This document shows positions 18,596 to 27,752 of a stretch of DNA of 64,000 bases, in pieces. The translations under genes and the position numbers were made by a program. Every line of letters starts with the position of its first letter. Position 1 is the first letter of the stretch. The notes under the pieces are model-generated. The model saw nothing but the letters and a program-made list of their open reading frames with translations, was not told the origin of the DNA and searched no databases. The stretch comes from Roseibium album (lineage in GTDB: Bacteria > Pseudomonadota > Alphaproteobacteria > Rhizobiales > Stappiaceae): positions 1-64,000 of the forward strand of contig NZ_CXWE01000005.1 of assembly GCF_001404515.1 (NCBI RefSeq), read 5' to 3'.

Positions 18596-19735
18596 CTATC
18601 TTTCGAGAGCGCCAACACCCGAGAAACGGAAGGCTTCGGTCTGAAGTGCATCAAGTTCTTCCGCGCTCATCTGGTCATGAGCGACTGTGATACGACCCAG
18701 GAAGACGAGAGGCAATTCATCAGCCCTGTTTTCCAGATCCGCCTTGATGGCCTCTGCGGTGGCAGCACCAACGTCATCACCCATGCGCATTGGCGTTGCA
18801 TCCAGTTCGCCGCGGCGAATAGCGTCCAGCTCCAGTCCGGTACCGCCCCAGCCAGTCGAAAAGACTTCCTTTTCCTTTCCGACTGCAACCTGTGCCTCAA
18901 CACTGCCCATGGCCATGGCCGTGTTGGCATTGTGGATGATCGTTGCTTCCGGATAAGCCTGCAGGATCAGGCTGGTACCCTCATAGCCACCTTCACGCTG
19001 GTATTCGCCATAGTGCTCATAGGCGACTTTCCAGTCGCCCTTTTCCATGACGCAGTCCTTGAAGTCACCCGAACGCTGGTTGTCGGTGATGCCCGGGATA
19101 CCGCGGTTCATCGCCATCGTGATGCCATTTCCAAGACGCTCCAGCATGTAGTCGCACATGACAAGCGCACCGGCAGCCGACGAGAAGTCGAACCAGACAT
19201 CAGGCTGGTTCTTCAGATCCTTGAGCGGCGTATGAAAGGCCCAGACATAGGTCGTGAAGTCATCATTGCCTGCCAGCTTGTCGATATTGTCCGCCTGGAT
19301 GGCAAGCTCCGAAGGTCCGAAGATCACGTAGTCGTAGATGTCACCATCCTGCAGCACCTGGTTGGCGTAGGTCGATTGCAGCGAGTGCTCGATCTGACGG
19401 CTGGCAAACTCGGTGGTATTGTACTTGATACCGAGTTCGTCGAGGCGTTTTGTCATCGCAAGATAGTTGCGGGCCCAGAAGTCCGATGTATCGGCGGACG
19501 GATAGATCAGGGCGATCTCAACCGGCTTGTCCTGGGTTCCGGAGAACGCCACGCCTTCCCCACCCACAACAGCCTGCAGGGCTTCAAGTTTTCCTTCGGC
19601 ATTGACTTCACCCGGCACCCAGTAGTCCCTGTCGGCGTGACCGGGCATCTCTTTCAGGGGCAGATTGCCCTGAGCCAGAGCGCTGGTGCCTGTAAGCATC
19701 AGTATGCAAAGCGTCGATTTAAGCAGTTTCATCAC
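18596..19735 (-). CDS. Sugar ABC transporter periplasmic binding protein (second cassette)
   Basis: A 379-residue type I periplasmic binding protein with a signal peptide (residues 1-21, SALA|QG). The receptor core starts at about residue 72 (VEIALIYPSADTSDFWARN), after an unusually long mature N-terminal lead of about 50 residues, resembling the LuxP/TorT branch more than RbsB. Conserved features include NTAMAMGSVEAQVAVGKE in the C lobe. It follows its permease and ATPase in the same operon and precedes lacI. Ligand unknown. Confidence 0.82.
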   Translation of the reverse strand: MMKLLKSTLCILMLTGTSALAQGNLPLKEMPGHADRDYWVPGEVNAEGKLEALQAVVGGEGVAFSGTQDKPVEIALIYPSADTSDFWARNYLAMTKRLDELGIKYNTTEFASRQIEHSLQSTYANQVLQDGDIYDYVIFGPSELAIQADNIDKLAGNDDFTTYVWAFHTPLKDLKNQPDVWFDFSSAAGALVMCDYMLERLGNGITMAMNRGIPGITDNQRSGDFKDCVMEKGDWKVAYEHYGEYQREGGYEGTSLILQAYPEATIIHNANTAMAMGSVEAQVAVGKEKEVFSTGWGGTGLELDAIRRGELDATPMRMGDDVGAATAEAIKADLENRADELPLVFLGRITVAHDQMSAEELDALQTEAFRFSGVGALER

Positions 19736-19773
19736 TAATTCCTCCCTATTGATGAAGTCCGCGCTTAGAGGAC

Positions 19774-20901
19774 TCAGCCGCTGGCGACAGGATTGCCGGC
19801 GAGCAGAGTTCCAATGAGAAGCAAGAGAGCCAGAGCGGCGATCAGGCCGCCCGACAGGCGCAGTAGCCGCAAGCTTTCCGGCGTTTTCAGGCCGGCAAGC
19901 AGGCCCTTTGCGCCATCACGGTCTTTTTTCTGCAACCAGGTATAGAGTGCGACCGAAGATACGATCACCACGCCGGACGCGACTGACTGCCAGAAGAACT
20001 CGATCCGCAATGTCACCAGTGCGTTGATCATCATGGACAGAAGCAGCACACCGGCGAGCGAACCGAGCATCGATGCACGCCCGCCGAAAAGCGACGTTCC
20101 GCCGACCACAACCGCGGCAATGACATGCAGATTGAAATACGGTGCTGATGTCGCCTGGATCGCATTGAGTTTGCCTGTCAGCATCACGCCGGCAAGGGCC
20201 GCCGACGCACCCATCAGCACATAGGCGTAGATCTTGTAGCGATCGACCGCGATCCCGGTCATTTCGGCGGCTTCCGGATTGGAACCGATCGCAACCGTGT
20301 AGCGGCCGAAATAGGTCTTCTTCAGCAGCCAGTACCCGAGAACCATCGTGAACAGGCCGATCACCACCGGAAGCGGAATGAATCCGGGGATCTGCCCGCG
20401 ACCGATATCCGTCATGATTTCAGGAAAGCGAGCCAGCACCAGACCTTTTGCGATGACCAGTGCGAACCCGCGGTAGACCAGGTCCATAGCAAGCGTTCCG
20501 ATCAGGTCCGGCACCTTGAACTTGGTGATCACCAGACCGTTGATCAGTCCGAACACGGCGCCAAGCAAAAGCGCGATTGCGATCGCGACCGGTGCGGAAA
20601 ATCCGTATTGCTTGATCAGAAACGCCATGATGATCGACGACAACGCCGCAACGGAGCCGATCGACAGGTCGATACCGCGCTGGGTAATGACAAAGGTCAT
20701 TGCCATCGCCATCGGCATGTAAAGCGCTGCATCCAGTAGAATGAGATTAAGGTTCGACAGGCGGAAATAGCGTGCCGGTTCGGCAATCCCCATGAACAGA
20801 AGGATTGCAAGGATCATGACCATCGGGCCGATGATGGCCAGGAAGGGTTCGATCCGGTCGGAAAGTTTCATCGGTCCGTCCGATTGTTTTGCGGTTGCCA
20901 T
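19774..20901 (-). CDS. Sugar ABC transporter permease (RbsC/BPD_transp_2 family, second cassette)
   Basis: A 375-residue inner-membrane permease with about ten helices. Family blocks are ITQRGIDLSIGSVAALSSII, GLINGLVITKFKVPDLIGTL and AVVVGGTSLFGGRASMLGS, the last being the conserved permease motif. The C-terminal 50 residues add a further hydrophobic pair after a KKDRDGAKGLLAG linker, longer than RbsC (about 320). It lies between its ATPase and binding-protein genes. It probably acts as a homodimer because no second permease is encoded. Confidence 0.88.
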   Translation of the reverse strand: MATAKQSDGPMKLSDRIEPFLAIIGPMVMILAILLFMGIAEPARYFRLSNLNLILLDAALYMPMAMAMTFVITQRGIDLSIGSVAALSSIIMAFLIKQYGFSAPVAIAIALLLGAVFGLINGLVITKFKVPDLIGTLAMDLVYRGFALVIAKGLVLARFPEIMTDIGRGQIPGFIPLPVVIGLFTMVLGYWLLKKTYFGRYTVAIGSNPEAAEMTGIAVDRYKIYAYVLMGASAALAGVMLTGKLNAIQATSAPYFNLHVIAAVVVGGTSLFGGRASMLGSLAGVLLLSMMINALVTLRIEFFWQSVASGVVIVSSVALYTWLQKKDRDGAKGLLAGLKTPESLRLLRLSGGLIAALALLLLIGTLLAGNPVASG

Positions 20902-20910
20902 CTGTGCCCC

Positions 20911-21684
20911 CTATGCCGCTTCTTCCGCGCCCACGATCAGGGCGAGAACGTCTTGCTGCGTGCTTTGCGAGATGTGGACAACGCCTGCGCAGCGCCCGCG
21001 CCGTTGAACGTGAACCCTGTCCGCGACTTCAAAAACGTCATCCAGCGAGTGGGAGATCAGAATGACCGCAAGGCCCTGTGCCTTCAGTGCCTTGATGAGC
21101 TTCAGCGTCCGTGCCGTTTCCTGGGGCCCGAGAGCTGCCGTCGGTTCGTCCATCACGAGGACCCTTAGGCCCTCGTGATAGACCGCTCGTGCGATGGCAA
21201 CAGCCTGCCGTTGGCCTCCCGACAGACTTGAGGTGGGAACATCGAGCGAGCGTAACCTGACACCAAGTCGTTCAAACAGGACACGCTCTGTTTCCGAGCG
21301 CATCCGCTTGTTGTCGAGCATCGTGATACCCAGAACCGAACGGGTCAGTTCGTTTCCAAGGAACATGTTTGACGCGGGATCGAGATGATCTGCCAGCGCA
21401 AGCGTCTGGTAAACCGCATCAATGCCTTCATCGATTGCATCTGAGTGACTGTTCATCACCAGCTTCTTGCCGGCCACGAAGATTTCGCCTTCGGTGGGCT
21501 GATAGACGCCGGTCAGTATCTTGATCAGCGTCGACTTGCCTGCACCATTGTCGCCGACAATTGCCAGGACCTCTCCCGCATAGGCATCAAGGTTCACCTG
21601 TGTGAGCGCTTTCACGCCGCCAAAGCGCTTGGAGATATTGCGCATTGTTACCAAAGGATCGGAGTTGTTCTCGCCGGTAGACAT
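20911..21684 (-). CDS. Sugar ABC transporter ATP-binding protein, single-domain (second cassette)
   Basis: A 257-residue single ATPase domain: Walker A GDNGAGKST, signature LSGGQRQA, Walker B VLVMDEPTAALG, switch His in ISHSLDD. Ribose-type ATPases are usually two fused domains, but single-domain forms such as FrcA exist, and this matches them. ATG at 21684 has AGGA seven bases upstream; a longer frame from TTG at 21708 has poorer spacing. It sits between the first cassette's binding protein and its own permease, so both cassettes may share one transcript. Confidence 0.88.
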   Translation of the reverse strand: MSTGENNSDPLVTMRNISKRFGGVKALTQVNLDAYAGEVLAIVGDNGAGKSTLIKILTGVYQPTEGEIFVAGKKLVMNSHSDAIDEGIDAVYQTLALADHLDPASNMFLGNELTRSVLGITMLDNKRMRSETERVLFERLGVRLRSLDVPTSSLSGGQRQAVAIARAVYHEGLRVLVMDEPTAALGPQETARTLKLIKALKAQGLAVILISHSLDDVFEVADRVHVQRRGRCAGVVHISQSTQQDVLALIVGAEEAA

Positions 21685-21776
21685 GTCGTCATCCTGAATT
21701 TTGGCCAAAGCTTCCCCGTCCGCGGCGATGCCGCGACAAAAAGGAACTGCAGCTGAATTTGTCGGTCAGGTCAGCA

Positions 21777-21803
21777 GGTCGCCCTCGGCTGCGTCAGGCG
21801 ACC
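21777..21803 (-). terminator. Hairpin between the two ribose-type ABC cassettes
   Basis: A perfect 7-bp stem, GGTCGCC and GGCGACC, with a 13-base loop lies 14 bp after the stop of the first binding-protein gene. A second smaller hairpin (CGCGGC, loop GAT, GCCGCG) is at 21721-21735. Neither has a U-run, so they probably stabilise receptor mRNA or weaken read-through rather than stop transcription. Confidence 0.4.
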
Positions 21804-21816
21804 CGCTCCCTGAAAC

Positions 21817-22866
21817 CTATTTGCCCCAGATGGCGGAATAGGCTTCGCGATACGGCGTGTCGGGATCGAAAGAATTGCTGTCGCCCATCTTTTCAAGACC
21901 CGACTGCGTCACGAGCGCCGGTGACGTGATGTAGCCCGAACAGGCTTCGCCCTGAACGGCCCGGTTCAATTCGTCAACGAGCTGCCAGCCCTGAAGGTTG
22001 AGCGGCTCGGCAACCGTAATGGTCTGGTACCCGCCCGTACGGATCCGTTGAAATGCGGCTTCCGAACCATCGCCGGCCGACCCGGCCTGCGGGCCGTCGG
22101 CAGCAGAGATCCCGGCCGAGGCCAGCGCCGGTCCCATGAAGTCGAAATAGAGATCGTTGATTGCGAGCGCGTGTGTCCAGCTGTCCCCGTATTTCTGCAG
22201 AAGACTGGTTGTCAGTGGCCCCATGCGCGTCGACGTGTCGGCAATCGGAGTGTCGACATATTCAAGGACCTTGCCGCCTGCCGCTTCGACGGTCTCTTTC
22301 AGCCGGTCAGCCTTGTCGATCGCGATCTGATAGGTCGAGTCGGTGAAAATGATGACGCCGATATCCTTGCCGCCGTCCTCGATCGCCCAGTTGGCGGCAA
22401 CTTCCGAGACCGTCATCGCATCGGTTGAAATATTGGCGTAGATGCCCCCGGGAGCATCACAGCCGATTTTCGGACCGGAGTGCCACGCAACCATCGGAAT
22501 TTTCGCGGTGGCAACGCCTTCCAGGGCTGCCTGCTGCTCAACGGCGTCGAACCCGTTGATCACGATCCCGTCCGGCTGCAAGGCCAGGGCCTGGCCAATG
22601 GCTGCCGTGCGCCCCTGAATGGAACCTGCTCCGTCAAGAACACGGACCTCCCAGCCGATCTTGTCCGCAGCTTCCTCGACCCCGTTGGTCACGCCCAAGA
22701 TGCCGCCGTTCTTGAGATCGGCCGCGACAACGACGATCGTCTTGCCATCTGCGGCTGCCGGCCCTGCCGTCGGCCCATCCCAGGCCGTTTCTGCAAATGC
22801 CGGCAAGCCGATGCCGGCCAGCATCGTGGTTGCCAGAACTGTCTTAAGGAAATCGCGTTTTTGCAT
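21817..22866 (-). CDS. Sugar ABC transporter periplasmic binding protein (first cassette)
   Basis: A 349-residue type I binding protein. The signal peptide is residues 1-25 (MQKRDFLKTVLATTMLAG, then PAFA|ET). The core shows TIVVVAADLKNGGILGVTNG and ALALQPDGIVINGF, typical of ribose/xylose-type receptors. ATG at 22866 follows GGGAGG; the longer frame adds only MQREDT. It is the third gene of the operon that starts at 25431. The ligand is unknown; a sugar or sugar alcohol is expected. Confidence 0.87.
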   Translation of the reverse strand: MQKRDFLKTVLATTMLAGIGLPAFAETAWDGPTAGPAAADGKTIVVVAADLKNGGILGVTNGVEEAADKIGWEVRVLDGAGSIQGRTAAIGQALALQPDGIVINGFDAVEQQAALEGVATAKIPMVAWHSGPKIGCDAPGGIYANISTDAMTVSEVAANWAIEDGGKDIGVIIFTDSTYQIAIDKADRLKETVEAAGGKVLEYVDTPIADTSTRMGPLTTSLLQKYGDSWTHALAINDLYFDFMGPALASAGISAADGPQAGSAGDGSEAAFQRIRTGGYQTITVAEPLNLQGWQLVDELNRAVQGEACSGYITSPALVTQSGLEKMGDSNSFDPDTPYREAYSAIWGK

Positions 22867-22889
22867 AGTATCCTCCCTTTGCAAAAATC

Positions 22890-23912
22890 TTACTTTTTCG
22901 CTGCGCCTTTACGGCGTTGCGCATAGCCCGCGATACCGATCGCGATCAGAAGCGTGACGCCGTTGAAGAGTGGTTCGACCCAGAAAGAACCGCCGAATTG
23001 CTGAATGCCGGAAATGCCTACCGCGAGAATGGCGACACCAATGACCGTGCCCCAGACGTTGACCCGCCCCGGCTTGATGGTCGTTGACCCGAGAAACGCT
23101 CCAACCAGCGCCGGAAGCAGAAATTCCAGACCGACACTTGCCTGGCCGATCCTGAGTTTCGATGCCAGCAATACGCCGGCAAGTGCGGTCATTGTTCCCG
23201 ATGCCATGAAGGCACCAATCACATATTTGCGTGTAGGAATGCCGTTCAACTGGGCCGCGCGCTGGTTGGCACCGATGGCATAAAGATACCGTCCGACCGG
23301 TGTGTATTCGAGAATGAGCCACATGCAGACCGTTATCGCGATCAGGTAGTAACCTGTAATCGGCAATCCGAACACGAAGGTGGTGCTCAAGGAATAGAAC
23401 CCGTCCGGCAGCACACCGACAATCTGCCGCCCGCCCGTGTGCCACAAGGCGATCGCATAGAGCACAGTGCCGGTTCCCAATGTTGCGATGAAACTGTCGA
23501 TCTTGGCGACTTCAACGAGAAGACCGTTGAAGAAACCACTCATGGCTCCGAGCATGAGCACGATCATGACGGCCATCGGCCAGGGGATGCCAAACACGGT
23601 CTGCAGGCTGATCGCAAGAATGTGCCAGAGTACAATGCCGTAGCCCACCGTAAGGTCGATGCGCCCCGCTGCCATGGGTATCATCGCGCCGAGCGAAAGC
23701 AACGCAATGATGGCCTTGTCCGAGATGATGGCCCGCAGGTTCAAAAGCGTCGGAAACGTGTTCGGCAGCAGGATCGAAAACAGGACGATCAGAAATATGG
23801 TCAGGATCACCAGGCCGTAGACCGGAAGCAGCCGCAACAACTTGCCGCGGACCGACAGGCCTTCGATTTCAGACTTGGTTGGCTCCAGAGCATTGGATTC
23901 AAGTGACTGCAT
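22890..23912 (-). CDS. Sugar ABC transporter permease (RbsC family, first cassette)
   Basis: A 340-residue permease with about ten membrane helices. Family motifs are PMAAGRIDLTVGYGIVLWHI, MSGFFNGLLVEVAKIDSFIA and LVGAFLGSTTIKPGRVNVWG. In the last one the canonical GGTS is replaced by AFLGST, a notable change at the ATPase-facing loop. The basic tail QRRKGAAKK is cytoplasmic. It lies between the fused ATPase and the binding protein. Confidence 0.88.
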   Translation of the reverse strand: MQSLESNALEPTKSEIEGLSVRGKLLRLLPVYGLVILTIFLIVLFSILLPNTFPTLLNLRAIISDKAIIALLSLGAMIPMAAGRIDLTVGYGIVLWHILAISLQTVFGIPWPMAVMIVLMLGAMSGFFNGLLVEVAKIDSFIATLGTGTVLYAIALWHTGGRQIVGVLPDGFYSLSTTFVFGLPITGYYLIAITVCMWLILEYTPVGRYLYAIGANQRAAQLNGIPTRKYVIGAFMASGTMTALAGVLLASKLRIGQASVGLEFLLPALVGAFLGSTTIKPGRVNVWGTVIGVAILAVGISGIQQFGGSFWVEPLFNGVTLLIAIGIAGYAQRRKGAAKK

Positions 23913-23922
23913 TAATATTACC

Positions 23923-25431
23923 TCAAGCGGCAGCGACGTTGCTGGCCGACGCGGCCTGGATCAGGTTTTCTGTCGACAGCTTCGTGCCCGACAGTTCGCC
24001 AACGATTTTTCCCTGGCTGAAGACGATGGCCCGATGGCAAATGGTTGCGACTTCCTCGAAATCTGTCGACACGAGCAAGATACCGACACCTTCCAGCAGG
24101 GCCTTGTTCAAAAGTGCGTAGATTTCAGCCTTGGCCCCGACATCGACACCCGCCGTCGGGTCCTCGCAGATCAGGAGCTTTCTTTTGGTTGCCAGCCAGC
24201 GGGCAATGACCACCTTCTGCTGGTTTCCCCCGGATAGTGCCTCGATGGCCATGGTCTGGTCATTCGGGCTCAACGCAACTTCGCGGCCGATCTTTTCGGC
24301 CATCTTCGTTTCTTCTCGCGGCGTCAGGATCGAGAACAGGCCACGTCCTGTCGCCTCGGGATTGAGAAAGGTGTTTTCGCGGATCGACAACGGCATCGCG
24401 ACGGATTCTTCGGTACGATCGCGGGCAACGAGCCCGACACCGGAATCAAGAGCAGTTTTCGGTGATCGCAGATCCGGCGCACCCAGCCCATCAAGATCTA
24501 TGTCGCCCGTTTGCGCCTCAAGGCCGTAAAGCGCCCGGGCTATTTCCTCGTGCCCTGCCCCGCGTAAACCCACAACCCCGACCAGTTCGTTCCTGTGCAA
24601 GGTGAAATCGACCGGACCGGTTGATTTCGTCTTCAGGTTCTTGACCGAGAGAACCGGCTTGCCTGGCGCTTCACTCAGTTTGCTCACCTGCCTGGTCTTG
24701 CGACCGACAATCATGTGAACCAGCTCTTCGGTTGTCGTGTGCTGGATGGAACGCACACCGACAAGCTCACCGTCTCTCAAGACTGCGACGCGATCAGCGA
24801 TCTGAAAAATCTCATCCAGTCGATGAGAGACATAAATCATGCCGACACCGCGATCACGCAACGGCCGCAGAGCCTCGAAAAGCCGCGACACCTCGTCGGT
24901 CGGAAGAGATGCTGTGGGCTCATCAAGCACAAGAAAATCGCAATCGACAGCAAGAGCCCGGGCAATCGCCACCAACGACTTTTCCGTCCTCGACAGGTCC
25001 TGAACACGCGTGGAAGGAGAGAAGTCGCAACCGACCCGCGCCAGGGCCTCCGCCGCGAAGGTTTCCGCGTCGCGCCATTTGATCAAACCGAATTTCTTGG
25101 AAAATCCGAGTGCCAGTGCCATGTTTTCGGCAACCGTCATCCACTCGATCATGCCAAGATCCTGGTGAATGAATGCGACCGCCTGGCGCTGACCGAAACC
25201 ACCGGGCCGATGCTCGTAGGGCTCACCGTTGATAAGCACCCGGCCCGCATCGGGATTGTGGATACCGCCCAGAATCTTGATCAGGGTCGACTTGCCGGCA
25301 CCATTCTCTCCCAGAAGGGCGACGATCTCGCCCCTGTCGATCGACAGCGAAACGTCCCGGACGGCGTATGTCCCCCCGAAATGTTTCTGAATGCCGTCAA
25401 AGAAGAGACGGTTTTTCAAACTGCCTGGCAC
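23923..25431 (-). CDS. Sugar ABC transporter ATP-binding protein, two-domain (RbsA family)
   Basis: 502 residues with two fused ATPase domains. Domain 1 has GENGAGKST, LSRTEKSLVAIA in place of the usual signature, and LVLDEPTASLP. Domain 2 (about 260-500) has a degenerate Walker A region, the signature LSGGNQQKV and ICEDPTAGVDVG. This asymmetry is normal for RbsA/XylG proteins. It is the first gene of the long minus-strand transport operon and is divergent from a LacI regulator, with two palindromic operators in the gap. Confidence 0.92.
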   Translation of the reverse strand: MPGSLKNRLFFDGIQKHFGGTYAVRDVSLSIDRGEIVALLGENGAGKSTLIKILGGIHNPDAGRVLINGEPYEHRPGGFGQRQAVAFIHQDLGMIEWMTVAENMALALGFSKKFGLIKWRDAETFAAEALARVGCDFSPSTRVQDLSRTEKSLVAIARALAVDCDFLVLDEPTASLPTDEVSRLFEALRPLRDRGVGMIYVSHRLDEIFQIADRVAVLRDGELVGVRSIQHTTTEELVHMIVGRKTRQVSKLSEAPGKPVLSVKNLKTKSTGPVDFTLHRNELVGVVGLRGAGHEEIARALYGLEAQTGDIDLDGLGAPDLRSPKTALDSGVGLVARDRTEESVAMPLSIRENTFLNPEATGRGLFSILTPREETKMAEKIGREVALSPNDQTMAIEALSGGNQQKVVIARWLATKRKLLICEDPTAGVDVGAKAEIYALLNKALLEGVGILLVSTDFEEVATICHRAIVFSQGKIVGELSGTKLSTENLIQAASASNVAAA

Positions 25432-25493
25432 GATGTTCCTCCCGATCGTTACCTGCCCCGACTTTCTGTCTCCAATTCCAAGACAGGCGTTGA

Positions 25494-25561
25494 GTTACCG
25501 GTAACGTAGGATTATCATCCGCCTGTCACATATCGAAGTCAACAAAAAAGTTATCGATAAC
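25494..25561. promoter_or_regulatory. Divergent control region with two LacI-type operators
   Basis: GTTACCGGTAAC at 25494-25505 and GTTATCGATAAC at 25550-25561 are perfect 12-bp palindromes 56 bp apart, suitable for looping. For the minus-strand operon, TTGACT (25542-25537) and GATAAT (25516-25511) form a promoter with a long 20-bp spacer, and the ACCGGT site would cover the transcription start. The ATCGAT site ends 8 bp before the lacI start codon. The ACCGGT palindrome matches the core of the operator known for E. coli GntR. Confidence 0.7.
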
Positions 25562-25568
25562 GTTAAAT

Positions 25569-26594
25569 TTGACGGATTTAAAAATCTCTAGCAAAAACAA
25601 CAAGATAAATCTTTCAGAGGTAGCCAAGGCCGCCGGTGTGTCGAAAATGACTGCCAGCCGGGTCCTGCGTGAGGAGGGCGGTTACTCAGAAAAGACGCGC
25701 GTCAAGGTCATGGCGGAAGTCGAGCGTCTGGGGTATCTGCCGAACAGGATCGCAACGGTGTTTGCGGGCGACAAGAACACCACATTCGTCGGGGTCAGCA
25801 TTCCGGATCTCGGCAATGAAGTCTTCACGCACGTGCTGGAAGGGATTGACCGCAAGCTTGTCAGTTTCAATCACCAGACAGTTCTCGGAATGACCCAGCA
25901 CGCATTGGCGGAAGAAGAGACGTGGATCGAAACCGTACTGTCCTGGAAGCCGGCCGGTCTCATCCTGACCGGGCGCGCGCATACTCCCAAGGCAGTCCAG
26001 CTGCTTCAGAGCGCGAATGTTCCACTGGTCGAGATCTGGGATCTGAACTCGAGTCCGATCGATATGTGCGTCGGCCTCAATCACTTCGACAGCGGCTACG
26101 ACATGGGCCGTTTTCTCTTGTCAAAAGGGTATACGCGTTTTGGATATGTCGGAACTTCCCATGATGCTGCCAATGCGGCGACATCCCGACTGAACGGGTA
26201 CGCAAAAGCGATAGAAGATGGTGGAGGAAAACTCAGCAAGCAATTATGTCTGAACGACATTCCAGGTTTTTATCCAGGTTTTTATGGAACTGAGCAATTG
26301 CTGTCCTCCGACCCGGACGTGGAGGTTATCTTCTTCCAGAACGACAATATGGCGGTTGGCGCGGTGCATTTCTGTCAGGCGCAGCACATCAGCATACCCG
26401 GCGACATCGGTATTGCCGGTTGGGGGGAATTGCCTATCGCATCAGTTCTGCCGTACCGGCTGACGACGGTTCAGGTGAACCATTTGCGGATCGGTCAGCT
26501 TGCGGCCGAAAATCTGTTGCTGAAGATTTCGGGAGATCAGGCGACACCGGTCAGTGATGTCGGATTTCGGCTCGTCACCGGGGAAACCGTTTGA
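25569..26594 (+). CDS. LacI-family transcriptional regulator (GntR/IdnR-like)
   Basis: 341 residues: HTH NLSEVAKAAGVSKMTASRVL at about 14-33, then a type I periplasmic-binding-like core with the family signatures FFQNDNMAVGAV and IPGDIGIAGWGELP. The start is a TTG with no visible ribosome-binding site and an operator just upstream, so translation may be weak or leaderless. The core resembles gluconate regulators, which fits the idonate/gluconate genes 3-6 kb away. It is the best candidate for the protein that binds GTTATCGATAAC. Confidence 0.87.
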   Translation: MTDLKISSKNNKINLSEVAKAAGVSKMTASRVLREEGGYSEKTRVKVMAEVERLGYLPNRIATVFAGDKNTTFVGVSIPDLGNEVFTHVLEGIDRKLVSFNHQTVLGMTQHALAEEETWIETVLSWKPAGLILTGRAHTPKAVQLLQSANVPLVEIWDLNSSPIDMCVGLNHFDSGYDMGRFLLSKGYTRFGYVGTSHDAANAATSRLNGYAKAIEDGGGKLSKQLCLNDIPGFYPGFYGTEQLLSSDPDVEVIFFQNDNMAVGAVHFCQAQHISIPGDIGIAGWGELPIASVLPYRLTTVQVNHLRIGQLAAENLLLKISGDQATPVSDVGFRLVTGETV

Positions 26595-26615
26595 CGTTTC
26601 CAGCAGCTCTTCGGT

Positions 26616-27632
26616 TCACGTACTCGATTCACCGACACTGAGCTGCGGTTCAATCCCGATCCGGATGACGCCCTCAGTACCGGTGCCCTCACCCCTGAGC
26701 AGCGTTCTGATCAGCTCGCCGGTTTTCCGGCCTATCTCCTCCGGATGAGGATTGATCGTCGTCAGCGTCGGGACGCAGATAGACGAAATGTCGTAGGCGC
26801 CGAATCCCGCAATCGCAATATCGTCCGGCACCTTCACGCCCTTGCGGGCACACTCGGTCAGGGCACCGAAAGCCGACAGGTCGGATACGCATACGACCGC
26901 CTCGGTATCCGGGTGTTCACGCAGCAACCGCGACATGGCGGCAGCCCCTTCCCGCATCGAGATCGGCGGGTCACCCGCACCGATCAGCCGTTCGCTCGAC
27001 AGGCCCTGCTCTTCCATAGCCGCCATGAAGCCGCGCCGCCGATCTGCTCCCCGGGTATCGCCATCGGTATCACCGCCGATAAAGGCAATCCGGGACCGCC
27101 CGGTTCCGACAAGATGCCGGACAAGATCATGCATGGTTGCCGCATTGGAAAAGCCGACGACATGATCAATCGGATCATCCGGCAGGTCCCAGGTCTCGAT
27201 CACCGGAATTTTTGCCCGTTCAAGCAATTGACGAGTTCTCGGCGTATGCCGCCCGCCCGTCAGCACGATTGCCTCGGGCCTGCGTTTCAGGAACTGCTCA
27301 ACGATGCCTTCTTCTTCGTGAATATCGTAATTGCTGTAGCCCAGTAGAACCTGAAGGTCTTCATCCTTGAGAGCTTCGGACATGGCTCCCACGGTATCAG
27401 CGAAATTGGCGTTGTTGATCGAGGGAATGGCCACTGCAACGAAACCGGTTCTTTGAGACCGGAATGTTGCGGCGTTACTGTCAAAGACATAGCCAAGATC
27501 CTCGGCAATCTGAAGAATGCGCTTTCTGGTTGCCTCACCCACGGAGGCGTGCTGCTTGAATGCACGACTGACGGTCATCACCGACACGCCTGCCTTTTGT
27601 GCAACATCCTTCATCGTCACAGCGCGCTGCAT
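26616..27632 (-). CDS. LacI-family transcriptional regulator
   Basis: 338 residues from ATG at 27632, which follows GGTGGGGGA; the frame extends to 27671 without a signal. The HTH is VTMKDVAQKAGVSVMTVSRA, followed by YVFDSNAATFRSQRTGFVAV and a sugar-binding core. It resembles the LacI protein at 17421 throughout (for example DTRGADRRRGFMAAMEEQGL against the equivalent helix there), so the two may be ancient duplicates. It is convergent with the preceding lacI gene and lies downstream of the gluconate operon terminator. Confidence 0.87.
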   Translation of the reverse strand: MQRAVTMKDVAQKAGVSVMTVSRAFKQHASVGEATRKRILQIAEDLGYVFDSNAATFRSQRTGFVAVAIPSINNANFADTVGAMSEALKDEDLQVLLGYSNYDIHEEEGIVEQFLKRRPEAIVLTGGRHTPRTRQLLERAKIPVIETWDLPDDPIDHVVGFSNAATMHDLVRHLVGTGRSRIAFIGGDTDGDTRGADRRRGFMAAMEEQGLSSERLIGAGDPPISMREGAAAMSRLLREHPDTEAVVCVSDLSAFGALTECARKGVKVPDDIAIAGFGAYDISSICVPTLTTINPHPEEIGRKTGELIRTLLRGEGTGTEGVIRIGIEPQLSVGESST

Positions 27633-27672
27633 TCGTCCCCCACCTGATTCTCTCCGCCTGAATTTATGCAAA

Positions 27673-27708
27673 ATGGGTCTGCTGCTGCAATTGCAGCGGC
27701 AGACCCAT
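27673..27708 (-). terminator. Intrinsic terminator of the gluconate operon
   Basis: An 18-bp nearly perfect inverted repeat (one G-U pair) centred on GCAATTGC lies 44 bp after the last gene of the minus-strand operon. On that strand it is followed by TTTTGC. The stem length and U-tract make it a convincing factor-independent terminator separating the operon from the lacI gene. Confidence 0.75.
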
Positions 27709-27752
27709 GGAAAAGAGACACAGAATTCGGCGGCATTGGCATGTTGGTCGCC

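Noticed and set aside
18569..19738. 389-codon open frame on the plus strand
   Set aside because: Exactly opposite the sugar-binding protein gene with its signal peptide; no start signal or domain on the plus strand.
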